Shown piece by piece: positions 18,694-27,014 of a DNA stretch of 64,000 nucleotides. Below the pieces are notes generated by a model that had not been told where the DNA came from, made no database searches, and worked only from the letters and a program-made list of their open reading frames with translations. The DNA is taken from positions 186,001 through 250,000 of the forward strand of contig CALHUI010000015.1 in NCBI GenBank assembly GCA_938039675.1. The letters are read 5' to 3'. This DNA is from an uncultured Cytophagales bacterium (lineage in GTDB: Bacteria > Bacteroidota > Bacteroidia > Cytophagales > Thermoflexibacteraceae). Made by a program: the position numbers and the translations under genes. The stretch's first letter is position 1; every line of letters starts with the position of its first letter.

Positions 18694-20052
18694 TTATAAT
18701 GGATAGGAGGCTTGTGCGCGTTCTATTTCAGCAAGCCTGATTAAAATATTTTCCTGAGCAATGGATAGCTGCAATTGAGCATTGAGCAGTTGGGTTTGTG
18801 CATCGAGTAACTCAATGTAGTTTACCTGACCTTCGCGATAACGTTTGAAGGTATCGCCGTAGAATCGGCGCGCACTAACTACTTGTGTTTCATTGGCTTT
18901 ATAAACCTCTACTGCCGTGCGATAACTGTTAATAAGTGTTTGTAACTGAAGGCGCAGTTGGTCTTCTGCATAACTTTGTTGCGCTTGCAAAGCCAGTATA
19001 TCTCGCTCTGTTTGTTTAATTTTATTGACATTTCGGAAGCCCGAAAAGATAGGAATGTCTATTGTCAAATTAAACAACAAGTAGCGCGTTTGGTCATTGA
19101 AAGCAAAATCGAAGCCCTGTGAACCCAAATCCAACGCAGCCCCGACTTTGGGCAACCAATAGCTTCTGTTGAGCCTCAGTGCAAATCGGTTGATATTGAT
19201 TGCATTTTGCAGTTTTTGAAGTTCCTCACGTACAGCAATGCTCGTGTCGGAGGCTACAATGGTTGTCAGGTTGTTGCTAAGCAAGGTATCGCGAAGTATT
19301 TTTTCGTCTAAATTTCTGTTAATCAAGAAGTTGAAATAAGCTGCTGCATTGCGCTCATTGTTGCGTACCTCCTCGGCCTGTGCTTTTACTTTCGCAATTT
19401 CGCTGTCTATACGTGCCAAAACGCTCGCATTGACCATGCCGTTGCGCACCAAACTTTCATTAACTCTTCGGTTTTCGGCCAACAAGGCCAGTGCATTTTC
19501 ATAAATTCCGATTGCCTGCCCTGCCTGCAAATAGCGATAGTAGGCGGTTTTGATATCGGCTACCAACTGACGCTTATAAACGTTCACTTCTGCCTGTTGA
19601 AAACTAATTTGTTCTTTCTTTATCAGACGATTGTAATAAATTTCTGCATTCACAAGTGGAAGTATGCTTCTTATTTTTACGTCATAGAAATTACGTGGAA
19701 AAAATTGCTCATTTACATTGGTAATTTGTGGAAATTGGTTGCTGGCGGTGAGCCTGTTGAGTGTACTGTAAACAGGATTGAGCAAATCGCCCACAGGAAA
19801 GTTAATGCGGCGACCACCCGTTGCAGTTGTGTAAGTAGTGTTAATACCGGTTTGCGGTAAAAAAAGCCCGCGCGCTTCCTGTAGCGCATACATGTTTTTT
19901 TCCAATAAAAAGTTTTGCTGCCGAACGGCATCGTTGTTTTGTAAACCTTCTCTGATGTACTCCTCCAAAATACTTCCCTGTGCAGCGACAACGGTTGCAA
20001 GCAATTGAAGCAGGCAAAGAGTAAATGCAGCCTTTGTAAGGTGTAGGTTCAT
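18694..20052 (-). CDS. TolC family outer-membrane efflux channel
   Basis: The 452-residue protein has a Sec signal cleaved after VVAA. Two outer_membrane_efflux repeats then follow, rich in Ala/Gln/Leu heptads, with the strand pairs NTTYTTATGG and WLPKVGAALDLGS. The C-terminal repeat ends in YIELLDAQTQLLNAQLQLS, the usual TolC signature. It should form the trimeric exit duct for the adaptor and pump encoded next. ATG 20052 (MNLHL) is chosen; six further upstream codons are open. Confidence 0.92.
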   Translation of the reverse strand: MNLHLTKAAFTLCLLQLLATVVAAQGSILEEYIREGLQNNDAVRQQNFLLEKNMYALQEARGLFLPQTGINTTYTTATGGRRINFPVGDLLNPVYSTLNRLTASNQFPQITNVNEQFFPRNFYDVKIRSILPLVNAEIYYNRLIKKEQISFQQAEVNVYKRQLVADIKTAYYRYLQAGQAIGIYENALALLAENRRVNESLVRNGMVNASVLARIDSEIAKVKAQAEEVRNNERNAAAYFNFLINRNLDEKILRDTLLSNNLTTIVASDTSIAVREELQKLQNAININRFALRLNRSYWLPKVGAALDLGSQGFDFAFNDQTRYLLFNLTIDIPIFSGFRNVNKIKQTERDILALQAQQSYAEDQLRLQLQTLINSYRTAVEVYKANETQVVSARRFYGDTFKRYREGQVNYIELLDAQTQLLNAQLQLSIAQENILIRLAEIERAQASYPL

Positions 20053-20102
20053 AATCAATAGAGGTGTCAATAGATAAACAGTATTTGGTAGAAGTGAAAA
20101 AA

Positions 20103-20714
20103 TTACGCTTTCATCAGGTCAATCATATTATCCAATGATTTTTCCAGCAGTGGCCTGAGGCTTTCTTTCGGATACATAATCAGTCTGTCGCGGATGGTCA
20201 TTGACGTAAAACCGTGTATAAAAGAAAATATGCTGAGAGCGGCCACATCTATATCCATAGGCTTCATCAGTTTAGCTTCCATGCAGTTGATAATTGTTGT
20301 ACGCAGCAACTCAAACGAACGCGGCCCATGGCCCCATTCTGCTCGGCTTTCTTTTATGGCTTCCATAGGCGCACGCATAATGAACATCAGGTCGTACAGC
20401 TCGGGGTTTTGAAAAGCGAACTCTATGTACAACTCTCCCATTCGGCGCAGCCGCTGCATCGGGTTGATAATTTTTTCCGCCGATGACATATGGACAAAAA
20501 AGTTTTCAAATGCCCGCTCATGGATAGCATAAAACAGTTCTTTCTTGTCTTTAAAATACAAATAAATAGTAGCCGGGCTGTACTCTATTTTTTCAGCAAT
20601 ATTCCGAAGAGAAGTTTTTTCGTAGCCCTCTTCCAAAAACATGCAGGTGGCTGTTTGCAAAATCAGCTCGCGCATTTCCTGTTTTTCACGTTCTTTTCTT
20701 TCTAATACACCCAT
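20103..20714 (-). CDS. TetR/AcrR family transcriptional regulator (first efflux operon)
   Basis: The 203-residue protein has an N-terminal TetR DNA-binding domain (residues ~12-58: ILQTATCMFLEEGYEKTSLRNIAE, then TIYLYFKDKKELFYAI) and a helical ligand-binding C-terminal half. It lies 50 nt upstream of the TolC-adaptor-RND genes on the same strand, so it is the probable local repressor, derepressed by a pump substrate. Unusually for this window, its ATG is preceded by a full AAGGAGG ribosome-binding site. The DUF belonging to its C-terminal domain cannot be named by eye. Confidence 0.9.
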   Translation of the reverse strand: MGVLERKEREKQEMRELILQTATCMFLEEGYEKTSLRNIAEKIEYSPATIYLYFKDKKELFYAIHERAFENFFVHMSSAEKIINPMQRLRRMGELYIEFAFQNPELYDLMFIMRAPMEAIKESRAEWGHGPRSFELLRTTIINCMEAKLMKPMDIDVAALSIFSFIHGFTSMTIRDRLIMYPKESLRPLLEKSLDNMIDLMKA

Positions 20715-20719
20715 GTGTG

Positions 20720-20726
20720 CCTCCTT
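20720..20726 (-). promoter_or_regulatory. Strong Shine-Dalgarno (AAGGAGG) for the TetR regulator
   Basis: A perfect AAGGAGG lies 5 nt before the ATG at 20714. Most genes in this window have no recognisable Shine-Dalgarno, as is normal in Bacteroidota, so this site supports the chosen start and stands out. Confidence 0.65.
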
Positions 20727-20923
20727 CTAAACCATACACTGATGATTAGTGCTGTTTTTCAAGTAAACAAAAGACATATATTTAACACTGCAATTTTAAT
20801 AAACATTGTTCATTTTAGCAAGCAATTGTTAAACTTTTTACATTAGAGCTCTTGACAAGTACTCCTACGGATTGTTTGTTACCGTAAGCCAATGATTGCG
20901 TTCGGTTTTATGCCCAAAAAAAT

Positions 20924-20931
20924 TACCTTTG
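20924..20931 (+). promoter_or_regulatory. Predicted Bacteroidota -7 box (TACCTTTG) for trxB
   Basis: This exact TAnnTTTG match lies 54 nt before the trxB ATG, in the 271-bp divergent region between the TetR gene and trxB. No clear -33 TTG is present at the canonical spacing. Confidence 0.45.
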
Positions 20932-20985
20932 CAATCGTTGTTAGGCGACTTTAACACCGTTCAACATATTTAGGAAAACAAACCT

Positions 20986-21924
20986 ATGACCCAAGAAACT
21001 ACTAAATGCCTGATTATCGGCTCAGGCCCTGCGGGATTTACAGCAGCCATTTATGCAGCCAGAGCCGGACTTAACCCTATTTTGTATCAAGGCAGCCAGC
21101 CGGGAGGTCAATTAACTATTACAAGCGAAGTTGAAAATTACCCGGGTTATCCCGATGGGATTCAAGGGCCGGAGATGATGATGGATTTTCAGCGTCAGGC
21201 CGAGCGCTTTGGCACACAAGTTCGCTCAGGTATAGTCACCAAAGTCGATTTTTCTGTTTACCCGCATCGGGTAACCATTGACGATTCGCACGTGATTGAG
21301 GCCTATACCGTTATTATTTCTACCGGTGCTTCTGCCAAATGGCTCGGTTTGCCGGCCGAACAAAGGCTTAACAGTCGCGGAGTATCGGCATGTGCTGTTT
21401 GCGACGGTTATTTTTACAGAGGTAAAGATGTAGCCGTAGTAGGCGGTGGTGATACTGCGGCGGAAGAAGCCACTTACTTATCTAAACTTTGCAAAAAAGT
21501 ATATTTGCTGGTGCGCAGAGGCGAAATGCGTGCTTCTAAAATTATGCAGGAGCGCGTACTCAATACTCCCAACATAGAGGTATTGTGGCATACGGAAACT
21601 GCCGACATCTTAGGCGAAAACGAAGTAGAGGCCATGCGCGTGCGCAATGTACAAACCGGCGAAGAGCGAGACATTCCCATTCAGGGCTTCTTCGTGGCTA
21701 TTGGCCATCAGCCCAATACAGATATTTTCAAAGACTTTATAGATATGGATGCCAACGGCTATATCAAAACCAAGCCGGGCTCTACCCATACTAACATAGA
21801 AGGCGTTTTTGCAGCCGGCGATGCACAAGACCACTTATATCGGCAGGCAGTAACTGCGGCAGGTACAGGCTGTATGGCAGCGCTGGATGCCGAGCGTTTT
21901 CTTGCTGCAAAGGGCTTGCACTAA
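20986..21924 (+). CDS. trxB: Thioredoxin-disulfide reductase
   Basis: The 312-residue flavoprotein has the N-terminal FAD motif GSGPAG (residues 12-17) and the redox-active disulfide CAVC (Cys136, Cys139). The NADPH-binding GGGDTAAEEA follows, and the closing segment GVFAAGDAQDHLYRQAVTAAGTGC is diagnostic for TrxB. It passes electrons from NADPH to thioredoxin in the cytoplasm. Length and motifs are fully normal. The next gene's chosen start lies 66 nt downstream. Confidence 0.96.
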   Translation: MTQETTKCLIIGSGPAGFTAAIYAARAGLNPILYQGSQPGGQLTITSEVENYPGYPDGIQGPEMMMDFQRQAERFGTQVRSGIVTKVDFSVYPHRVTIDDSHVIEAYTVIISTGASAKWLGLPAEQRLNSRGVSACAVCDGYFYRGKDVAVVGGGDTAAEEATYLSKLCKKVYLLVRRGEMRASKIMQERVLNTPNIEVLWHTETADILGENEVEAMRVRNVQTGEERDIPIQGFFVAIGHQPNTDIFKDFIDMDANGYIKTKPGSTHTNIEGVFAAGDAQDHLYRQAVTAAGTGCMAALDAERFLAAKGLH

Positions 21925-21990
21925 CCTGTGCGCCCCTTCATTTGCCCCTCACTACAAACCTTATGTATTGTTCACTACAAATTATGCTTT

Positions 21991-23235
21991 ATGAAAAAAA
22001 GCTCCACTATCACTTTTTATCTTTTGCTGATATTATTCTTGCCAACAAAAATGCTGCTGGCACAGAAAAAAACGACAAAGAAAGAAAGTTCCGGCGATTT
22101 TATAGAGTTTACTATACCCGGCAGCCGGTGGAAGCCTTCTGATGAAGCATTAATTAACGGTAAACAAACCAAAGGCTTTGAAAAAGGACAGGGCGAAAAC
22201 AGTGTAACCGATACGCTGGTAGCCAATAAAAACGGCACTGAACGAATCAAATACTTGGCAACAGGTGGTTCAAGCGGCATACAAGACGGCAATGCCGCAC
22301 AGTCGGAGCAGATGAGAAGGGCACTTCGCAATTACCTCCAAACACGAGGCTTCGACAACGATTCATTGATTATCAAAGACTTATTCAATGAAAATCGTCC
22401 CGCGCTTGATTTTCTGGACTTGGGCATGAAACGTTCACTGCTCAGGGAAGATACAACCGACCTCTACGATGTGGCAGAAGAAGACATCGTTATCGTATCG
22501 GAAGAAGTCAATATTGATTCCACATGGGTAACTATCAGCGACTATTACTCCATTTGGGATACAGAAGTTATTAATCCATACAAATTTGATATCCGCCAAC
22601 TACGCGATACAATACCGCTGGTACTGTTCGATTCGCTGAAAGAGCAGCGGTGGTCGCCGCCCTTGGCAAGCATTAAACTTACGTCGGAATTTGGCATGAG
22701 AGGCTGGCGATGGCATCACGGCGTAGATTTGGACTTGAACACAGGCGACCCCGTCTATGCCTCGTTTGACGGCGTTGTACGCATCAGGCGCTATGAACGT
22801 GGAGGTTACGGAAATTTTGTGGTATTGCGGCACAGCAACGGACTTGAAACACTCTATGCACACCTGAGTAAACAAGTACTGCAAATAGGCGATACCGTTT
22901 CCGCGGGGCAGCTCATAGGGCTTGGCGGCAACACAGGACGCAGCACAGGACCTCACCTCCACTACGAAGTGCGATACAACGGCTATGCATTTGACCCTAA
23001 GTATATCTACGATTTTGAGAAGGGCACCATCATCAGCAACATCTTTCATCTCAGCCCCGAACATTTCCAACACCTGCTTAATCAACGGCAGGTGGTTTCC
23101 CACATCGTGAAGCGCGGCGATACGCTTTCGCGAATTGCACAAAAATACCGTACTTCTGTACGTCAATTGATGAAACTTAACGGACTGTCGGCCTCAACAA
23201 TGCTCAGACCAGGCAGGAGAATCAGAATCAGATAA
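21991..23235 (+). CDS. M23 family metallopeptidase with LysM domain
   Basis: The 414-residue exported protein has a Sec signal ending at LLAQ. A charged linker region of ~200 residues follows, then a peptidase M23 (LytM) domain with zinc ligands in HHGVDLD, the YAHLS His and the GPHLHYEV His. A C-terminal LysM repeat (HIVKRGDTLSRIAQKY to RIRI) completes it. It should bind and cut, or help regulate cutting of, peptidoglycan. The first His-x-x-x-Asp and the H-x-H ligands are present, so it looks active. ATG 21991 starts a clean signal; the upstream open codons do not. Confidence 0.92.
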   Translation: MKKSSTITFYLLLILFLPTKMLLAQKKTTKKESSGDFIEFTIPGSRWKPSDEALINGKQTKGFEKGQGENSVTDTLVANKNGTERIKYLATGGSSGIQDGNAAQSEQMRRALRNYLQTRGFDNDSLIIKDLFNENRPALDFLDLGMKRSLLREDTTDLYDVAEEDIVIVSEEVNIDSTWVTISDYYSIWDTEVINPYKFDIRQLRDTIPLVLFDSLKEQRWSPPLASIKLTSEFGMRGWRWHHGVDLDLNTGDPVYASFDGVVRIRRYERGGYGNFVVLRHSNGLETLYAHLSKQVLQIGDTVSAGQLIGLGGNTGRSTGPHLHYEVRYNGYAFDPKYIYDFEKGTIISNIFHLSPEHFQHLLNQRQVVSHIVKRGDTLSRIAQKYRTSVRQLMKLNGLSASTMLRPGRRIRIR

Positions 23236-23265
23236 AAGCTAAACATGCATATGGCTGTTTTTTTC

Positions 23266-24345
23266 ATGGAAAAGAAATTAACAGAAATTAGAGAGCAAAT
23301 TGATTCTATTGACAATCAAATGCTTGCCCTGCTTAACAAGCGCATGGAACTCGTGCGGGAAGTAGGGCATTTGAAACGAAGCAACAACGCTGTTATTTAT
23401 AGGCCCGAACGGGAAAAGGCCATCTTAGACCGACTCAATAAAATCAATACCGGCCCTATTGCTCAAAAGGCAATAGAGGCCATTTTTTTGGAAATATTTG
23501 CAGCCAGCCGACACTTCGAACTGCCCGAACGGGTAGCATATCTGGGGCCGGAAGGCAGTTTTACGCATCAGGCAGCCGAAAGCCGCTTCGGTGCACTCAG
23601 CGACTATGTTCCTTTGAGTACCATCCAGTCGGTTTTTGAAAGTGTAGAAACCGGCAGGGTGCGATTTGGGGTTATCCCGATTGAAAACAACCGCGAAGGT
23701 TCTGTACACGAAACCATAGACTTACTCATCAGTTCCGATGTGCGAATTGTGGCCGAAGTACCGTTAGATATTCACTTCACTTTTGCTTCTATGGAAGATA
23801 GACTCTCGCATATCAAAAAGATTTACTCAAAAGACATTGCTTTTAGGCAATGTAAACGCTTTTTAGACGAATATTTTGGCGATAGCAATGTAGAGCTAAT
23901 CCCCGTGGAATCTACTTCCAAAGCAGCCAAGTTAGCCTCGGAAGAGCCCTATGCAGCAGCAATCTGCGCACGCGTGGCCGCTACCATCCATAAACTTCCA
24001 TTGCTATTCGAAAACATTGAAGATAGCGTACATAACCGCACCCGTTTTCTAATTATCAGTAAAGATTTTAACAACCAGAAAGCAGCAGGTTCAAAAACAA
24101 GCCTCGTTGTTAAGTTAGACAACGACACCAAAGCAGGCACTTTAGCAAGTTTCCTTAATGACTTCAACGAGGCAGGTGTTAATCTTACCAAAATAGAAAG
24201 CCGCCCTGCCAAGCAAAAAGGGAAGTTCAATTATTGGTTTCTCATAGATTTTGACGGGCACTGCGAGGACGAAGCCATTGCTCCTATTTTGGCTAAGCAC
24301 GGCGACCATATCAAACTATTGGGCAGCTATGTAAAATTAGTTTGA
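23266..24345 (+). CDS. pheA: Bifunctional chorismate mutase / prephenate dehydratase
   Basis: The ~359-residue protein fuses three parts. An AroQ-type chorismate mutase comes first (residues 1-~90: IREQIDSIDNQMLALLNKRMELV, with a catalytic Arg/Lys cluster at HLKRS). A prephenate dehydratase follows (GPEGSFTHQAA, VIPIENNREGSVHETIDLL, and the TRF-like HNRTRFLII). The ACT domain carries the ESRP motif for phenylalanine feedback. It converts chorismate to phenylpyruvate in the cytoplasm. The ATG at 23266 gives MEKKLTE; 7 open upstream codons look spurious. Confidence 0.95.
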   Translation: MEKKLTEIREQIDSIDNQMLALLNKRMELVREVGHLKRSNNAVIYRPEREKAILDRLNKINTGPIAQKAIEAIFLEIFAASRHFELPERVAYLGPEGSFTHQAAESRFGALSDYVPLSTIQSVFESVETGRVRFGVIPIENNREGSVHETIDLLISSDVRIVAEVPLDIHFTFASMEDRLSHIKKIYSKDIAFRQCKRFLDEYFGDSNVELIPVESTSKAAKLASEEPYAAAICARVAATIHKLPLLFENIEDSVHNRTRFLIISKDFNNQKAAGSKTSLVVKLDNDTKAGTLASFLNDFNEAGVNLTKIESRPAKQKGKFNYWFLIDFDGHCEDEAIAPILAKHGDHIKLLGSYVKLV

Positions 24346-24349
24346 CATT

Positions 24350-24988
24350 TTAACCCACATTAAATATATTTCGTAAAATCGGGCGCAGGCCGCTGAAGAA
24401 AAATTCTACTGCAATCACCATTACTATCAGCCCCATTAGGCGCATTAGTATTTTGTTGCCTGTTTCGCCGAGGGCTTTGCTGATGCTTGCCGAGCCCCAA
24501 AGCACTACGAAAACAATGGCATTCACAAGTGCCATCATACCTATGAGTACTGCTTTTTTTTCAAAAGTACCGGCGCTTTCCATTAGCACAATAGAATTGG
24601 TAATAGCACCGGGGCCGCATATCATCGGGATAGCCAGCGGCGTAATGGAAATATCAGTAACATACTGCCGCATGTCTTCTTCACTGACCTTCATGCGGGA
24701 AAGGCGCGCCTGCAACATCTCGTAGCCCATCGAGAAAAAGATAATACCCCCTACTACCCGGAAACTATCGGCAGAAATGTTAAAAAACTGAAACAACAAC
24801 TTACCTGTAAATGCAAATGTAACCATGGTGATAAACGAGGTAAGCGCAGCCTTACGTGCTGTTTTAGTCTTAGCCACACTGTCTAAATCGGCAGTCATGG
24901 TCATAAAAACAGGCATCACTCCAAGCGGGTTAAGAATGGTAAAGAATGAGGTAAAGCACAATAAAGCAAACGTCATTATGTCAGACAT
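24350..24988 (-). CDS. MarC family integral membrane protein
   Basis: The 212-residue protein has six hydrophobic segments. It has the MarC/UPF0056 motifs FTILNPLGVMPVFMTMT near residue 18, the FSMGYEMLQARLSRM loop, and ITPLAIPMICGPGAI near residue 120. The family's function is unsettled (once linked to multiple antibiotic resistance, later disputed). It converges with pheA with only 4 nt between stops, and no terminator hairpin is seen. Confidence 0.9.
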   Translation of the reverse strand: MSDIMTFALLCFTSFFTILNPLGVMPVFMTMTADLDSVAKTKTARKAALTSFITMVTFAFTGKLLFQFFNISADSFRVVGGIIFFSMGYEMLQARLSRMKVSEEDMRQYVTDISITPLAIPMICGPGAITNSIVLMESAGTFEKKAVLIGMMALVNAIVFVVLWGSASISKALGETGNKILMRLMGLIVMVIAVEFFFSGLRPILRNIFNVG

Positions 24989-25061
24989 ATAATGTGTTTA
25001 TGTTTTTATTCCGAAATTAGGTAAAAGCAGCTATACAATGCTTTTTTTACGGCAAACCGCT

Positions 25062-25069
25062 TAAATTTG
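25062..25069 (+). promoter_or_regulatory. Predicted Bacteroidota -7 box (TAAATTTG) for leuD
   Basis: This exact TAnnTTTG match lies 36 nt before the leuD ATG. A T-rich stretch (25042-25048) upstream is a possible poor -33 region. Confidence 0.45.
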
Positions 25070-25105
25070 AAAAAACATTTTCATAGCAAGCAGTAAACAC
25101 AGATT

Positions 25106-25597
25106 ATGATAACAGGATTTGCACACGCCTATGGCGATAATATCGATACGGACAGAATTATTCCGGGTAAATATACTAAAACACTGGATATCAGTCAGTT
25201 GTCTTTGCACGTATTAGAAGACCTCGACCCTGATTTCCGTACGCGTATGCAAAAAGGCGATATTATTGTTGGCGGAAATAATTTTGGTTGCGGCTCTTCG
25301 CGTGAACAGGCACCGGTGGCGATTAAGGCAGCCGGCGTTTCGGCTGTAATTGCACGATTTTTTGCACGGATTTTCTATCGCAATGCCATCAACATCGGAT
25401 TACCATTGTTGGAAATCCCCGAACATGACATCGAAACGGGGCATGAATTGGAAATTAACTTGGCACAAGGAATCGTACTCAATAAAACTACGGGTAAACT
25501 GCATCGTGCAGCCCCTCTGCCGCAAGTAATGATGGACATTCTTGCCGAAGGCGGATTGGTGAACTACCTGCAAAAGCATGGCGACTACAAACTTTAA
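25106..25597 (+). CDS. leuD: 3-isopropylmalate dehydratase small subunit, short archaeal-like type
   Basis: The 163-residue swivelling subunit of an aconitase-superfamily enzyme has NIDTDRIIPGKY near its N-terminus and GGNNFGCGSSREQAP in the middle. It belongs to the short ~165-residue type seen in archaea and clostridia rather than the ~200-residue enterobacterial LeuD type. The substrate-selecting loop after IIPGK reads YTKT instead of the common YLxx. The usual reaction is isomerisation of 2- to 3-isopropylmalate in leucine synthesis, but homoaconitate or dimethylmalate are possible. The large subunit gene is not in the window. Confidence 0.85.
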   Translation: MITGFAHAYGDNIDTDRIIPGKYTKTLDISQLSLHVLEDLDPDFRTRMQKGDIIVGGNNFGCGSSREQAPVAIKAAGVSAVIARFFARIFYRNAINIGLPLLEIPEHDIETGHELEINLAQGIVLNKTTGKLHRAAPLPQVMMDILAEGGLVNYLQKHGDYKL

Positions 25598-26087
25598 ATA
25601 CAGGGTAGTAAGCGGGCAAACCACGCAACAGTGGTGGTATCACTACACCTATTATTACCCGTGGTTGCAGCAGCATGAAAATGTTATCAGCGATTATCAT
25701 ACCGATAGTGGACAGCACCTTTCACTAACAGCCAAGCGACTGTTGATTGAAGCCCAATCGCTTCGGCGCAATTTACCTTTGCAAAAGATAAAAGGATTGA
25801 GTTTGCAATTCAAACGGCTGACTTTTCCGCTGATTATCGGGGCTATTGTCGGCAGTTTTGCCGCACTGGCCACCTACAAAAGCATTTTAGGCTATTGGAT
25901 AGGTACATCGCTGGCTATCAGCGGGTTTATTTTGGCTTACTACGGTTGGTTGGGCAGTTGGCAAATCAATGTTGAACTAACAGGCAACCATGTGTTGCAC
26001 TACTTTACCGACCGCCGTACTGACCGTCTCGATGAGTTTATTGCTACAGTAAACCGACAATTAGAATGGTTTAAAACCGATTCCTGA
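25578..26087 (+). CDS. Conserved small membrane protein of unknown function
   Basis: The 169-residue protein has a hydrophilic, aromatic N-terminal region (QQWWYHYTYYYPWL). Two membrane segments are predicted at residues ~83-100 and ~105-125, separated by a short KSILGY turn, with a soluble C-terminal tail. I do not recognise a named family. The ATG lies inside the last 20 nt of leuD in another frame, so translation may be coupled, though a shared pathway is only an inference. No signal peptide is visible. Confidence 0.7.
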   Translation: MATTNFKYRVVSGQTTQQWWYHYTYYYPWLQQHENVISDYHTDSGQHLSLTAKRLLIEAQSLRRNLPLQKIKGLSLQFKRLTFPLIIGAIVGSFAALATYKSILGYWIGTSLAISGFILAYYGWLGSWQINVELTGNHVLHYFTDRRTDRLDEFIATVNRQLEWFKTDS

Positions 26088-26176
26088 CAGCATTTTGGAG
26101 TGCGCGGATTTGGGATATCGGATTAAAAATGCGCAGCAATTCTTTGCGGCAAAACAGAACGTTCTAATGAGTCCGG

Positions 26177-26798
26177 CTATTGGGTTTTTACCACACCTAA
26201 CTTACTGTCTATCAGATTAATCACATAGCATAAATCTTCCTTGCTCTTGCGCCAATCCAAGTTATTGGCATCAATCGTAAGCAGTTCGGAGAAATTGTAA
26301 TGCTTAAAATAGGCATTGTAATGTTGGTTCAGCGCTTCCCAGTAGTCGCGCGGTACAATTTGCTCAAAATCTCTGCCCCTTTCTTTGATGCGTGCAGTGG
26401 CGTTATCCGTCGTAATATCCGGATAGACCATCAGTCGGGGGCGGCTGACATGTTCCAGCATATTGTACAGCAGTTCTTCGTAAAGTGCAAACTCTTGCGA
26501 CGACATATTGCCGCCCAGCATCAGCAATTTAGCAAAAATCACATCGCCGTAAATTACTTCTGTCCATCACATAGCCGCTGAGTTGTAACGCCTCTTTTAA
26601 CATGCGGAAACGTTTGTTCAAAAAATACACTTGCAAAGGAAAACTGTATCGCTTTTGGTCATAGTAGAACTTGTCTAACAACGGGTTATCGTCCGCAGGC
26701 TTGCGGAAAAACTCCGGCGCAAATTCTTTGGCAACAATCTCACCAAGGGTTGTCTTTCCGGCGCCTACAACACCATCAATACAGATAATGGATTCCAT
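26177..26798 (-). pseudogene. Deoxynucleoside kinase, split by a 1-nt frameshift
   Basis: Two adjoining frames together make one deoxynucleoside kinase. The N-terminal part (26798 down to ~26555) has the P-loop GVVGAGKTT, then DDNPLLDKFYYDQKRYSFPLQ-type lid contacts and the catalytic DRS. The C-terminal part (about 26555 to 26177) continues with IYGDVIFAKLL and the RIKERGRDFE lid. Removing one base from the TT at 26554-26555 (AA on the coding strand) rejoins DRS to IYGD. That gives about 206 residues, the normal length for the family. Everything else is intact, so this is either a very recent mutation or a sequencing/assembly error. The enzyme would phosphorylate deoxynucleosides in salvage. 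Confidence 0.85.
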
Positions 26799-27014
26799 TA
26801 ATTGCTTGTTTAACAGGGTTTTGCAAAAAAAAGCTCGTAGTACTGCCCCATTGGGTTGGCATCAGGAAGGCAGAGGTACATAAATAAGACCGACCTAAAA
26901 AAAGTACTTGTTTGATTGCAGGTTTGAATAAATTGATTAACTTGATTAACTATTTGCAACCAGGGCCTTATAACTTACAGACAAGCAGTTTTTTAAATAA
27001 ATATCCGTAAAATA

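Noticed and set aside
14559-20714. Heavy-metal specific (CusA-type) assignment of the first RND system
   Set aside because: The permease has the Asp-Asp TM4 pair of drug-type pumps, and no metal-binding Met/His-rich partner was seen.
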